This document shows, piece after piece, positions 1-10,615 of a stretch of 64,000 bases of DNA. Numbering within the stretch: position 1 is the first letter of the stretch; every line of letters begins with the position of its first letter. The notes below the pieces were generated by a model, which worked only from the letters and a program-made list of their open reading frames with translations, was not told the DNA's origin and searched no databases. The stretch covers positions 1-64,000 of the forward strand of contig NZ_CALPCD010000007.1 in NCBI RefSeq assembly GCF_943192915.1, given 5' to 3'. The translations under genes and the position numbers were made by a program. Source of the DNA: Anaerotardibacter muris (GTDB lineage: Bacteria; Actinomycetota; Coriobacteriia; Coriobacteriales; Eggerthellaceae).

Positions 1-66
1 AGTTAAGCCCCTCTTCGCCGAAAGTACTGCGGTGTAGTCCGTGGGAGGATAGGGCGTTCTGCTCAT
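1..66 (+). rRNA. rrf: 5S ribosomal RNA, 3' end (partial)
   Basis: The first bases read AGTTAAGCCCC, then a GTACTGC and a GTGGGAGGATAGG stretch, which is the typical 3' half of bacterial 5S rRNA. The 5' half and the rest of the rRNA operon lie outside the window. The exact 3' end is estimated. Confidence 0.8.
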
Positions 67-86
67 GCAGGGCATTTACTGAATTC

Positions 87-161
87 GGGCGATTGGCGCA
101 GCGGGAGCGCAGCTGCCTTACAAGCAGAAGGTCACAGGTTCAAATCCTGTATCGCCCACCA
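87..161 (+). tRNA. tRNA-Val (anticodon UAC)
   Basis: A 75-base cloverleaf can be folded by hand. It has acceptor stem GGGCGAT/ATCGCCC, a GCGC D-stem, anticodon loop CTTACAA (anticodon TAC), a T arm with GGTTCAAAT, and an encoded CCA end. The outer pair of the anticodon stem appears to be a G-A mismatch. It follows the 5S rRNA closely and is probably the last member of the rRNA operon transcript. Confidence 0.93.
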
Positions 162-167
162 TCGAAT

Positions 168-197
168 CAAAGCCGGCTTCTAGCCGGCTTTTCTTTT
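168..197 (+). terminator. Rho-independent terminator after 5S/tRNA-Val
   Basis: AAAGCCGGCT and AGCCGGCTTT form a perfect stem around a 3-base loop, followed by TTCTTTT. It ends the rRNA/tRNA transcript. Its A-rich left side could also serve the convergent NYN gene on the other strand. Confidence 0.85.
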
Positions 198-225
198 GCG
201 TTCAAGGTTAACTATGTTCAAGACA

Positions 226-1134
226 TCAATCTTCGATCAGGCGGAAGAAGATAGCGCGAGCATTGGGGTCGTCTGAAGGAGCAACGCTGCGGTCTTCGAA
301 GATCTTGAGGGATTGGACGAAGGGCACGAACTTCTTGAATCCGAAGTTACGGGTGTCGAAGTCGTTCAAGCGACGTGAGAGCAAGCTTGCCAGGTTCGAA
401 GCAGCCATCCAGCCTTCGTCATCGCTGTATTCTTCGAGGATGTTGATAAGGGCATCGGTTACTTCAACGATGTCAGTGCCATCGCTGTAAGCGTGCTTGT
501 CGTCGAATTCTTCAACTTCTGCGGAAGTGGTCTTTTCAGGGGCAGCTTTGGCATGCTTAGCTTCAGCTACACGGTCTTTGCTCGCTTGTTTGGTCGAGGT
601 CTTTGGGGTTGTTTCTTCCTTGGCTGCTGAAGCGGCCTTCTCACGATCCTTGTTCTCGTCAGATTTGCGCTTGCGCTTCTGGTCTTTTCGTTCTTGTTCC
701 GCATAGACAACGTCGAGGTAGACGAACTTATTGCAGGCGGAAATGAACGAACGCGGAGTCTTCTGTTCGCCAATGCCCAGAACGTACATCTCGGACTCGC
801 GCAGGCGGGAAGCTAGACGCGTGAAGTCACTGTCGGAGGATACGATGCAGAAAGCATCGAGTTTCCCCTGGTAGAGTAGGTCCATTGCATCGATGATAAG
901 AGCGGAGTCAGAAGAATTCTTGCCTGCAGTATTGCTGTATTGCTGGATAGGCTGGATGGCGTGATCGAGCAGCTGCTTTTTCCAGGGACCAAGCTGGGTG
1001 GAGGTCCAGTTGCCGTAGATTCGCTTGTAGATAACGTTGCCAAGACTCGACGCCTCTTGCAAGATGGTGTGCGCGTATTTGCTCGAGATGTTCTCTGCAT
1101 CGATGAGCACAGCAACTTTCATATCTTTACGCAT
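226..1134 (-). CDS. NYN domain (PIN-like nuclease) protein with C-terminal OST-HTH/LOTUS-like region
   Basis: The protein has about 302 residues. The N-terminal part (MKVAVLIDAEN, then an SSDSDF motif about 100 residues later) is an NYN/LabA-type fold. It carries the conserved acidic residues of PIN-like RNases: Asp in LIDAEN and the two Asp of SDSDF. A Lys/Glu/Ala-rich, probably disordered linker follows, then a C-terminal part of about 80 residues resembling an OST-HTH/LOTUS RNA-binding domain. I chose the ATG at 1134 because AGAAGG lies 7 bases upstream; the frame stays open to 1251 but has no such site there. RNA processing or decay is the likely role, inferred from the family. It stands alone, convergent with the rRNA/tRNA transcript. 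Confidence 0.8.
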   Translation of the reverse strand: MRKDMKVAVLIDAENISSKYAHTILQEASSLGNVIYKRIYGNWTSTQLGPWKKQLLDHAIQPIQQYSNTAGKNSSDSALIIDAMDLLYQGKLDAFCIVSSDSDFTRLASRLRESEMYVLGIGEQKTPRSFISACNKFVYLDVVYAEQERKDQKRKRKSDENKDREKAASAAKEETTPKTSTKQASKDRVAEAKHAKAAPEKTTSAEVEEFDDKHAYSDGTDIVEVTDALINILEEYSDDEGWMAASNLASLLSRRLNDFDTRNFGFKKFVPFVQSLKIFEDRSVAPSDDPNARAIFFRLIED

Positions 1135-1228
1135 AGTTGATCCTTCTCGTGCGTTTTCATTCATGCTGAATACTTTACCGCTTTTAATGCGTTTGCGGCC
1201 TTGCGCGTACCCAACCGATACCAACCAG

Positions 1229-1408
1229 ACAAAAAGGGGGACAGGTCCCAAACTGTCCCGGACAGAAAGGGGACAGGCCAGGATTACCGAAAGGGTTTCC
1301 CCGATAAGCCTTCAGGGTGTTTGGTTAGTTGGGGGCTGTTCTTCAAAATGTTTAGGCGATTCCGGCCCGTCCCCAAAGTGTCCGGGACAGAATGGGACCT
1401 GTCCCCAG
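1229..1408. repeat. Palindromic intergenic repeat (REP-like), copy 1
   Basis: The block starts AAAAAGGGGGACAGGTCCC with an AACTGTCCCGGACAG core. It ends with the inverted counterpart CCCCAAAGTGTCCGGGACAG and GGGACCTGTCCCC. The two ends can pair as a long imperfect hairpin. It fills the gap between the NYN gene and the end of queH-queA. Related copies occur near 10.4, 10.5, 11.6, 12.9 and 14.1 kb. Confidence 0.85.
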
Positions 1409-3148
1409 TTAGTAGAGAAACATGGCATCGCCGAAGGAGAGGAGGCGATACTTGCGCTTGATGGCGTGGCGATAGGCCTTCATCACGTTGTCGCGCGAAG
1501 AGAACGCAGACACAAGCATCATGAGCGTGGAGCGAGGCACATGGAAATTCGTGATGAGCGCATCGACCACTTTGAATTCGTATCCTGGGAAGATGAACAG
1601 ATCGGTGGTCTGGCGATCGCGCGCCAACAGCTGGTTGCTCTCTTTGTCCCAGGCGCTCTCAAGGCTGCGCACGCTAGTGGTTCCCACTGCGATAACACGG
1701 CCGCCATGCTTCTTGGTCTCAAGGATGGCATCAACGGTCTTTTGCGGAACACTGTAGTATTCGGTATGCATTTGATGCTCGTGCGGATCTTCGACATCGA
1801 CCACGCGGAAGGTATCGAGCCCTACTTCCAAATGCACCGTCTCGAAGCCAACGCCCTTTTCCTTCAGGCGCGCGATCAGCTCGGGCGTGAAGTGGAGTCC
1901 AGCCGTGGGCGCTGCTGCACTCTTTTCTTCACGCGAGAAGACGGTCTGGTAGAGCTCTTCATCGCCCTGATAGTTCTTGATGTAGGGCGGCAAGGGCGTA
2001 TGCCCCACCTGATGGAGCGCATCATCGAGCGACGAGAGTGGCGTGGTAAGACGCACCAAGCGCTCGCCTTTTTGCGCGTCCTCGACCCAGTCAAGTATCT
2101 CAGCCTGCATGAGCGGGGTTGTATCTTTGCCCTTACCCTCGCTCTCGGCATCGGCTTTGGCATCAGTATCAGCATCAGAAGCGAAGAAATCGACCACTGC
2201 GCCAGGCTTCAGGCGACGGCCCGGCTTCACGAGCGCCTCCCAGACCGCACTTGCATCGGTCTTAGGCTCCACATCGAATCGTTCGCGCAGCAATAACACT
2301 TCGGCAGCACCGCCCGTTTCATGCTTCGAACCCAGCAAGCGGGCAGGGATGACACGCGTCTCGTTGGCTACCAGCAGATCGCCTGGTTTCAGGTAGTCGT
2401 AGATGTCGCGGAAGATGCGATCTTGCAAGCTGCCATTCTCGCGCTTCATCACCAGCATCTTGCAACCATCACGGTCGGGGTGAGGGGTTTGCGCGATAAG
2501 CTCTGGCGGCAGATCGTAATCGAAATCGGACGTGGTCAGAGAGGCAAGCTTGCGCTGCTTGTCTTCGAGCTTCTTCACGCGCCTTGCAGCTTTGCGCTCT
2601 TCGCGTTCTTGCGCCGCTTCTTCATCGGACCAATGGCAACCGCAGTAGTTCTGGCGATACATCTCCATATCGCGGCTCTTCTCGGTAGCAGTGGGGTAGA
2701 AGGGGCGATAATCCTCGAACACCACGTCAAGTTCAGGGTAAGGCTCTGCTGCTGCCAGGAGCTCCTGCTCGATAGCTTCGGTGAATTGGTAGGGACTTAC
2801 CGAAAGCGTGGTACCTACAGCTTCGAAGCCCATTTCACTGGCCATCACGCACAATTCATCGAAGCGAAAACGATAGCAAGCCTGGCAGCGCATCTTGCGC
2901 GCCTGTCCCTCCTGCCAACGGTTGCTCATGTGCTCATTCCATGTATCAGGGTCGTATGATCCCTCGATAACGGGTACTCCTTCAGCCTTCGCCCAGGCTA
3001 GCAGCGTATCCAGACGCTTGCGGTATTCATCAGGCGCATCGATGTTCGAATTGATATAAGCGATGGTGATATCATGACCTGCTTCGCGAAGGATGCGCGC
3101 AGGCTCGATCGAACACGGCCCGCAACAAGCATGAAGTAGCACTTTCAT
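1409..3148 (-). CDS. QueH-QueA fusion: epoxyqueuosine reductase plus tRNA ribosyltransferase-isomerase
   Basis: The 579 residues carry two enzymes of tRNA queuosine synthesis. Residues 1 to about 200 are QueH (DUF208), with the iron-sulfur ligand pattern Cys8-Cys9 (HACCGPC) and Cys88/Cys91 (RCQAC) and a later YCGC. Residues about 205-579 are QueA, starting TTSDFDYDLPPELIAQ, with NETRVIPARL and ending SFGDAMFLY. QueA adds the epoxycyclopentandiol from SAM to preQ1-tRNA. QueH then removes the epoxide oxygen. The fusion therefore joins the last two steps, with the later enzyme N-terminal. A KAARRVKKLEDKQRKL linker separates the domains. Its start has AAGGAGAG just upstream. Tgt, which supplies the substrate, is encoded about 0.85 kb away on the other strand. 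Confidence 0.93.
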   Translation of the reverse strand: MKVLLHACCGPCSIEPARILREAGHDITIAYINSNIDAPDEYRKRLDTLLAWAKAEGVPVIEGSYDPDTWNEHMSNRWQEGQARKMRCQACYRFRFDELCVMASEMGFEAVGTTLSVSPYQFTEAIEQELLAAAEPYPELDVVFEDYRPFYPTATEKSRDMEMYRQNYCGCHWSDEEAAQEREERKAARRVKKLEDKQRKLASLTTSDFDYDLPPELIAQTPHPDRDGCKMLVMKRENGSLQDRIFRDIYDYLKPGDLLVANETRVIPARLLGSKHETGGAAEVLLLRERFDVEPKTDASAVWEALVKPGRRLKPGAVVDFFASDADTDAKADAESEGKGKDTTPLMQAEILDWVEDAQKGERLVRLTTPLSSLDDALHQVGHTPLPPYIKNYQGDEELYQTVFSREEKSAAAPTAGLHFTPELIARLKEKGVGFETVHLEVGLDTFRVVDVEDPHEHQMHTEYYSVPQKTVDAILETKKHGGRVIAVGTTSVRSLESAWDKESNQLLARDRQTTDLFIFPGYEFKVVDALITNFHVPRSTLMMLVSAFSSRDNVMKAYRHAIKRKYRLLSFGDAMFLY

Positions 3149-3259
3149 AGGATATTTCTCTCCTTTGAACCTTGCTTATACTAACATTGAATGAAACGAA
3201 ATGACACATTTGCCTGCGGTCTTCGCTTGTTGCGAGCGCAAGCGCTGAAGGAGCTCACT

Positions 3260-5142
<1,883 letters not shown>

Positions 5143-5301
5143 GCGTTATTCCACGAAATCTGCTCAAACCAACCTAGAAAAACGGAGCGATTTTGGTATT
5201 CTTGAAAGTTGGATCAAGAAGGTTGTTCGTGTGCCCTTTCGCAGGCCCGAAAGCAGCACGTGAGCAACTATGAATAAATCGAAACACGATGGGAAAAGTT
5301 G

Positions 5302-8142
5302 ATGGATCAGGGCGAAAGCAAAAAGGGTTCAGAAGACAAGGCACTCGAGAAGAAGCGCAAGGCTGCTGCGAAGGCTGCTGACCGTGCTCGCAAGGAACGC
5401 GAAAAGAGCGCCAAGAAGAAGGCTAAGGCTGATGCAAGCCGCGACAAGAGCCGATCAGCTGCGGTCGCTGCTTCGATCAAGGCGTCCAAGAAGGGCAGCA
5501 AGCGCCAGTCGAACCCGACGCGCCGCAACATCTGGCTGCTCATCGTCACTACAGCGCTGGTCATCGGTTCGATCATCATGTTCACGCCTCCTGCGGAGAA
5601 GATCAACCAAGGCCTCGACATTCGTGGTGGTCTGTCCGTTGTTTTGAGCGCGCAGAGCACTGACGGTGAAGAGATTCCCGCAGAGGATATGGAATCGGCT
5701 CGCTCGGTCATCGAGTCTCGTGTCAACGCGCTCGGCGCATCCGAAGCAACCGTTCAGATTCAAGGCAATAACCAGATCCTTGTCCAGATCCCAGGTCTCT
5801 CTGATACAGAGACCGCGCTGGCAACCATCGGTAAGACCGGTAAGCTCGACCTGGCTCGCGCCGATTCATTCGTGAACATGGCCGACCGTGAAGCTATCGC
5901 GCAGGATGCGTATGCGTCTCACGAGGCATATCGCGATGTGTTCGGTAACACCTTCGTAGGCGAGACCACGCACTACCGCGAAGTTGAACCGGGGTCTTAT
6001 ACGCCGGTGATCACGGGTGAGAACATCGAACGCGTCACCATTGGCAAGGCATCCGAGACCAGCACTGACTATGCGGTCAACATCAAGCTTGACGCTGAAG
6101 GCACGGAGAAGTTCGCTGAAGCAACCCGCGAACTGGCACCCGACAAGGGCAAGATCGCGATCGTGCTCGATAATCAGATCCAGTCGGCACCCGCAGTTCA
6201 GGCTGAGATCCCCACTGGCGACGTGCAGATCACGGGCGGTTATAGCTTGAAGGACGCACAGGCGCTCCAGACAGTGCTCGAATCTGGCTCGCTGCCTGTT
6301 AGCTTCCAGTACGAACAGAGCCAGGTGGTAGGCCCGACGCTCGGTCAGGACGCTTTGATGAGCGGCTTGCTCGTTGCGATCATCGGCCTCTTGATCGTTA
6401 TGATCTACCTGCTGTTCTTCTATAAGGGCCTGGGTACGCTCACCGCAGCGGCCATGATCGTGTTCTCAGTCCTCTATCTGGGCTTGCTCGCACTGCTCTC
6501 CGCGTTCGGCTTCTTCTCGCTGTCACTGGCAGGCGTTGCAGGTATCGTTCTAACGATCGGTGTTGCAGCCGACTCCTCGATCCTTACGCTTGAGCGCTTC
6601 CGTGAAGAGATCCGTATGGGCAGGAGCGTGCGCGCTTCTTCCATCACGGGCGTCAAGCACGCCATCGTCACCTCCATCGACGCTGACTTGGTCACCCTGG
6701 TTTCGGCGTTGACGCTGTTCTTTTTGGCATCTGCTTCGGTCAAGGGCTTCGGTCTTACGCTGTCGCTCGGTATCTTGTGCGACATCGCGGTAATGTTGTT
6801 GTTCAAGGCACCTATCATCCGCCTGCTCGCCCCGAAGGTCATTGCGAACCATCCCGAATTCTGGGATGTGAAGGATAGCGAGCATGCAGCCGAGATCTAC
6901 GGCGAAGTGGCAGAAGCTGAGGGCGTGAGCATCGACGAGGTCGAAACGGGCGAGATGATGGATCAGTCCATCGCTCGCAAGTATGCAGAACGCGTGGGTG
7001 CGGTAGCCATGGCGGCCCAAGAGAAGGTCGAGTCGCTCAAAGGTCGCTTCATCAAGCGCGATATTCCCTTCATGAAGGTGCGTAAGATATTGCTCTCGGT
7101 CTCCGCGTGTCTTATCGTGCTTTCGATCGCGCTCGTGGGTATTCGCGGTCTTAATTTCGGTATCGAATTCGTGGGTGGTACGTCCATCAGCTTCCACGGT
7201 ACTGGGGAAGTGTCCATCGATGACATGCGCGAGGCATTCGCTAATGCGGGCGAACCTGATGCGGTCATCCAGACTACCATGACCGACGGTTCAGAAGGCT
7301 TCCTCATCCGCACCACCACTACCTCGGCTGAAGAGGCGGCTGACCATGCGAACCAAGTTGCGCAAGCACTCGATCTTTCGACCGAGAGTTATGAGGTGAC
7401 CACCATCGGTCCTGACTGGGGCGCGGGCGTCATCCAGTCTTCGCTCATGGCGTTCTTCGTGTCGCTGATCTTGATCATCATCTATATCGCGATCCGCTTC
7501 GAGTACAAGATGGGTGTTATGGCGGTCGTTGCGCTATTGCACGACCTGATAATCGTCATTGGCGCGTATGCACTGTTCGGACGCGAATTCACGCCGAATG
7601 CGGTCGCGGGCTTGCTCACCATCTTGGGTTATTCGCTCTACGACACGGTGGTCGTGTTCCACCGCATGGTGGACAACATGAAGGAATCGCGCGTTCGCTG
7701 CTCCTTCATGACCATGGCGAACCATTCGGTGAACCAGGTGCTCATCCGTACCATCAATACAACGCTCACCTCGCTCGTCCCAGTTCTTGCGATGCTCATC
7801 TTCGGTGGCGAGACCTTGAAGGACTTCGCATTCGCGATGGTGGTAGGCTTGCTCGCAGGTTCGTATTCATCCATCGCGGTAGCAACGCCGCTCTATGCAT
7901 TGTGGAAGTCGCGCGAGCCGAAGTACCAGAAGGCCGATAAGCGCTTCGGCAGCACCTTGGGTGAATTCGTCTACACCACTGGTTTGACGGCTGCCCCCGC
8001 AACTGCTGGCGCTACGGCTGGTAGTGGTTCTGCAAGCGGTGCAACTTCTGCTCCTGCTAAGGCTTCTGCTTCGAATGGAAAGAAAGGTTCGGGCAAGCAG
8101 GATAACAAGCCGATACGCTACAAGAGAAAGAAAAAAGAATGA
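5302..8142 (+). CDS. secDF: Protein translocase subunit SecDF (fused SecD and SecF)
   Basis: The protein has about 946 residues. A basic Lys/Ala-rich cytosolic extension of about 70 residues precedes the first membrane helix (NIWLLIVTTALVIGSIIMF). SecD hallmarks follow: GLDIRGGLSVVLS, the periplasmic P1 region, and a membrane block with TIGVAADSSILTLERFREE. The SecF half begins near residue 590 with FGIEFVGGTSISF and has its own helices with GYSLYDTVVVFHRM. The tail is Ala/Ser/Gly- then Lys-rich. SecDF uses proton flow to help pull exported proteins out of SecYEG. The ATG at 5302 follows GGGAAAAG; a TTG one codon earlier is possible. The stop overlaps the next gene by 4 bases. Confidence 0.95.
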   Translation: MDQGESKKGSEDKALEKKRKAAAKAADRARKEREKSAKKKAKADASRDKSRSAAVAASIKASKKGSKRQSNPTRRNIWLLIVTTALVIGSIIMFTPPAEKINQGLDIRGGLSVVLSAQSTDGEEIPAEDMESARSVIESRVNALGASEATVQIQGNNQILVQIPGLSDTETALATIGKTGKLDLARADSFVNMADREAIAQDAYASHEAYRDVFGNTFVGETTHYREVEPGSYTPVITGENIERVTIGKASETSTDYAVNIKLDAEGTEKFAEATRELAPDKGKIAIVLDNQIQSAPAVQAEIPTGDVQITGGYSLKDAQALQTVLESGSLPVSFQYEQSQVVGPTLGQDALMSGLLVAIIGLLIVMIYLLFFYKGLGTLTAAAMIVFSVLYLGLLALLSAFGFFSLSLAGVAGIVLTIGVAADSSILTLERFREEIRMGRSVRASSITGVKHAIVTSIDADLVTLVSALTLFFLASASVKGFGLTLSLGILCDIAVMLLFKAPIIRLLAPKVIANHPEFWDVKDSEHAAEIYGEVAEAEGVSIDEVETGEMMDQSIARKYAERVGAVAMAAQEKVESLKGRFIKRDIPFMKVRKILLSVSACLIVLSIALVGIRGLNFGIEFVGGTSISFHGTGEVSIDDMREAFANAGEPDAVIQTTMTDGSEGFLIRTTTTSAEEAADHANQVAQALDLSTESYEVTTIGPDWGAGVIQSSLMAFFVSLILIIIYIAIRFEYKMGVMAVVALLHDLIIVIGAYALFGREFTPNAVAGLLTILGYSLYDTVVVFHRMVDNMKESRVRCSFMTMANHSVNQVLIRTINTTLTSLVPVLAMLIFGGETLKDFAFAMVVGLLAGSYSSIAVATPLYALWKSREPKYQKADKRFGSTLGEFVYTTGLTAAPATAGATAGSGSASGATSAPAKASASNGKKGSGKQDNKPIRYKRKKKE

Positions 8143-8459
8143 GACAAGCGAGCGATCCTGATTTCGCGCCGCCCGTAGAGGAGGGCGCGATCTACACTTT
8201 CCAGGATGAAAAAGGCGAGACCATCAGCCTTGAATTCTTGGGTTTGATCCTGCATAACAACAGGCGATATGGCTTCTTCTTCCCAGCAGGGGTCGAAGGC
8301 GAGCCACTAGGCTCTGGCGAAGTGCTCATCTTGGAGGTCACTGAACTCGACGATGAAGGTCAGCCTGAATCGTTTGAATTGCTGGTCGATGAAGCTATTG
8401 CTGCGGAAGTTTATGATAAGTTCCGCAAGGCTACGTCAGGAATGTATGATTTCTCTTAA
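8139..8459 (+). CDS. DUF1292 family small acidic protein
   Basis: The protein has 106 residues and overlaps the secDF stop (ATGA). The pattern EGAIYTFQDEKGETISLEFLG, then a tyrosine-containing strand, then VTELDDEGQPESFELLVDE resembles DUF1292 proteins, which usually sit in housekeeping operons and have no known biochemical role. It is acidic with no membrane segment. Its coupling to secDF probably reflects co-transcription rather than a shared task. Confidence 0.75.
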   Translation: MRQASDPDFAPPVEEGAIYTFQDEKGETISLEFLGLILHNNRRYGFFFPAGVEGEPLGSGEVLILEVTELDDEGQPESFELLVDEAIAAEVYDKFRKATSGMYDFS

Positions 8460-8493
8460 GGCGAATGCCTACAAAGCGAATCAAATCTTGACC

Positions 8494-8521
8494 GAAACGC
8501 CCTCATAAGAGGGCGTTTTTA
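8494..8521 (+). terminator. Rho-independent terminator after secDF-DUF1292
   Basis: AAACGCCCTC and GAGGGCGTTTTT form a strong stem with an ATAA loop and a T-run, 35 bases after the stop codon. Confidence 0.92.
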
Positions 8522-8722
8522 TGGGTGCTTGCAAGGTTGTTGCCGCAGGATCGATCCGTTCTGTGCGCAGTCTTTGGTGAGAGTCGATCTAGTTGTTTGG
8601 CGAGGGTTGATCCAGCCGTTTAGCGAGGGTTGCTCCCGTTATAGCTAGATTCCCCGCAGGGCCAATCTATTCCGCTCACTCATTTCCGCCGCTTTGTAAC
8701 ATGTTCGTAGCAAAAGCTAGTC
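8522..8722. other. Non-coding gap with short degenerate repeats
   Basis: There is no gene in this part of the 330-bp gap before the symporter. Around 8575-8640 a unit resembling TTTGGCGAGGGTTGATCC recurs about three times with changes (GTTTGGCGAGGGTTGATCC, GTTTAGCGAGGGTTGCTCC). Nothing else was recognised. Confidence 0.4.
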
Positions 8723-8743
8723 TACAATGCTAAAGCGCTTTAG
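8723..8743 (+). promoter_or_regulatory. -10 box with LacI/GalR-type palindromic operator upstream of alanine symporter
   Basis: A TACAAT -10-like hexamer (8723-8728) is followed at 8730-8743 by CTAAAGCGCTTTAG, a perfect 14-bp palindrome with central CG. This shape is typical of LacI/GalR-family operators. It would lie over the transcription start, as expected for repression. No convincing -35 sits 16-18 bases upstream. The regulator is not in the window. Confidence 0.5.
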
Positions 8744-8852
8744 TTGAAGATAGTGCGCGGTTCGCCGTGGCACGTTGAAAGCGTGAATTCTCCGAGTTCG
8801 GAATTGCGAGCGAAGGCAACGCGGTTGCCGCAGAGTTGAGAAAAGGATTCTC

Positions 8853-10400
8853 ATGGAAGATTTCTTCTACCAATTTTTTATCGGACCTTTCGTAGAGTTG
8901 GGTGCTGGCTTCACCACTGCCGGCACGGGCGATAACACCTGGATCGAAGATATCGTCGCAACGGTCGACGGTTTCGTGTGGGGTCCCATCATGATCCTGC
9001 TGCTCTTGGGCACGCATGTCTTCATGACCTTCCGCACAGGTTTCATCCAGCGCAAGATCCCGAAGGCCATCAAGCTCTCCGTTACCAAGGACAGTGGCGC
9101 AGGTGACGTGAGCCCCTTCGCGGCGCTCACCACATCGCTGGCAGCTACTATCGGTACGGGCAACATCATCGGTGTGGGCACGGCGCTCATCGCGGGTGGC
9201 CCTGGTGCTATCTTTTGGATGTGGATCACGGGTGTTTTCGGTATCGCAACCAAGTACTCTGAAACGCTCATCGCGGTGAAGTACCGCGTTAAGGACCATA
9301 ACGGCAACATGCTCGGCGGTGCTATGTATGCGCTGCAGCGCGGCTTCAAGCGCAAGACGCTCGGCAAGGTGCTGGGCATCTTGTTCGCAGTGTTCGCCGC
9401 CATCGCATCGTTCGGTATCGGTGCTGCGGTCCAGGCGAATTCGCTTTCGGGTGCTATCGTTTCCCTCTCGGGCACGGCGGCAATCGCAGAAGCGAATATC
9501 GATGTGTTCGGTCTGTTCATGACCTCCCCGCTGCAGATCATCGTGGGTCTTATCCTGGTGGCCCTGATCGCGGTGGTCATCATGGGCGGTATCAAGGTCA
9601 TCTCGCGCGTATGCGAAAAGCTCATCCCTGCGATGACCATCTTCTACGTGCTGGCTTGCTTGGTGCTCATCGTTATCAATGGTCAGTATTTCATCGACGC
9701 TATCGGTCTGATCGTGGTTTGCGCCTTCACTCCGCAGGCTGCATTCGGCGGTGCAGTTGGCACTTCCATCATGATCGCGCTGCAGCTTGGTTGCGCACGC
9801 GGTCTGTTCTCCAACGAATCTGGTCTGGGTTCTTCGCCGCTGGTCGCTTCTTCCGCTATCACGCGCAACCCTGCTCGTCAGGCACTCGTTTCCATGACCG
9901 GCACCTTCTGGGATACCGTTATCGTTTGTGCTCTCACGGGTATCGCGCTGGTCTCTTCTATCTTGGCAAGCCCCGAGATCTCTGCTGCTTTCAATGATGG
10001 CAGTTTCCTGGGCGCAACGGCCACGCTGGTCACCACGTGCTTCGCGCAGATTCCGGTGGTAGGTCCGCTGGTCCTGTGCATCGGCCTGGTGTTGTTCGCT
10101 TATTCGACCATGGTCGGTTGGTCTTACTACGGCAACCGTTGCATCACCTACCTGTTCGGTAAGCATGCCATCAAGCCTTACCAGATCGTGTTCTTGTGCA
10201 TCTGCTTCTTGGGCGCTATCGGCCTGCAGGGCTTCGTGTGGGATATCTCCGACATCACCAACGCGCTCATGGCGGTTCCGAACCTTATCGCGGTCCTGGG
10301 TCTTTCAGCTCTGATCGCACGCGAGACCAAGCATTACGTTTGGGGCAATCGCCTAGAGGAAGAGGACACCACGCCCATCCCCATAGAAGAATCGAAGTAG
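8853..10400 (+). CDS. Alanine/glycine:cation symporter (AGCS family)
   Basis: The 515 residues, with about ten or more hydrophobic segments, match sodium:alanine symporters of the DagA/AlsT type. Family stretches are visible: TSLAATIGTGNIIGVGTAL, FGIATKYSETLIAVKYR and ARGLFSNESGLGSSPLVAS. The last is the AGCS signature region near the cation site. It would import alanine or glycine with Na+ (or H+). The ATG follows AAAAGGATTCTC. It is a single-gene unit with its own presumed operator upstream and a repeat plus terminator downstream. Confidence 0.93.
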   Translation: MEDFFYQFFIGPFVELGAGFTTAGTGDNTWIEDIVATVDGFVWGPIMILLLLGTHVFMTFRTGFIQRKIPKAIKLSVTKDSGAGDVSPFAALTTSLAATIGTGNIIGVGTALIAGGPGAIFWMWITGVFGIATKYSETLIAVKYRVKDHNGNMLGGAMYALQRGFKRKTLGKVLGILFAVFAAIASFGIGAAVQANSLSGAIVSLSGTAAIAEANIDVFGLFMTSPLQIIVGLILVALIAVVIMGGIKVISRVCEKLIPAMTIFYVLACLVLIVINGQYFIDAIGLIVVCAFTPQAAFGGAVGTSIMIALQLGCARGLFSNESGLGSSPLVASSAITRNPARQALVSMTGTFWDTVIVCALTGIALVSSILASPEISAAFNDGSFLGATATLVTTCFAQIPVVGPLVLCIGLVLFAYSTMVGWSYYGNRCITYLFGKHAIKPYQIVFLCICFLGAIGLQGFVWDISDITNALMAVPNLIAVLGLSALIARETKHYVWGNRLEEEDTTPIPIEESK

Positions 10401-10431
10401 ACAAAAAGGGGGCAGCCCCCATTTTGTCTAC
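10397..10431. repeat. Perfect inverted repeat, REP-like (copy 2)
   Basis: GTAGACAAAAAGGGGG and CCCCCATTTTGTCTAC form an almost perfect long stem overlapping the symporter stop codon. The GACAAAAAGGGGG end matches the left end of copy 1 near 1229. It may also help end transcription. Confidence 0.8.
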
Positions 10432-10453
10432 AAAGATAGTCTCATTCCGCTCG

Positions 10454-10496
10454 AAAAAGCTCCTGCCCGGTTTTCCGGCCAGGAGTTTTTCTTTTT
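10454..10496 (+). terminator. Rho-independent terminator after symporter gene
   Basis: CTCCTGCCCGG, a TTTT loop and CCGGCCAGGAG form an 11-position stem (one mismatch). A-rich sequence precedes it and TTTTTCTTTTT follows. Confidence 0.92.
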
Positions 10497-10510
10497 GATG
10501 CCACCTGCAC

Positions 10511-10590
10511 CCCTTGGTGCCAGACACGATTCTGTCCCGGACACTTTGGTGCCAAACACAAAACCGTCCCGGGCAGAATCGTGCCAGAGT
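10511..10590. repeat. REP-like repeat, variant form (copy 3)
   Basis: TTGGTGCCAGACACGATTCT, GTCCCGGACACTTTGGTGCC and GTCCCGGGCAGAATCGTGCC form an inverted arrangement: ACGATTCTG against CAGAATCGT. It shares the GTCCCGGACA core of the other copies, but the GGGGACAGG part is replaced by TTGGTGCCA. Confidence 0.7.
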
Positions 10591-10615
10591 CAAGTGAATG
10601 ACGAAGACAATCTGT

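Noticed and set aside
8575..8640. CRISPR-like short repeats
   Set aside because: There are only about three degenerate units without regular spacers; no CRISPR array or cas gene was seen anywhere in the window.
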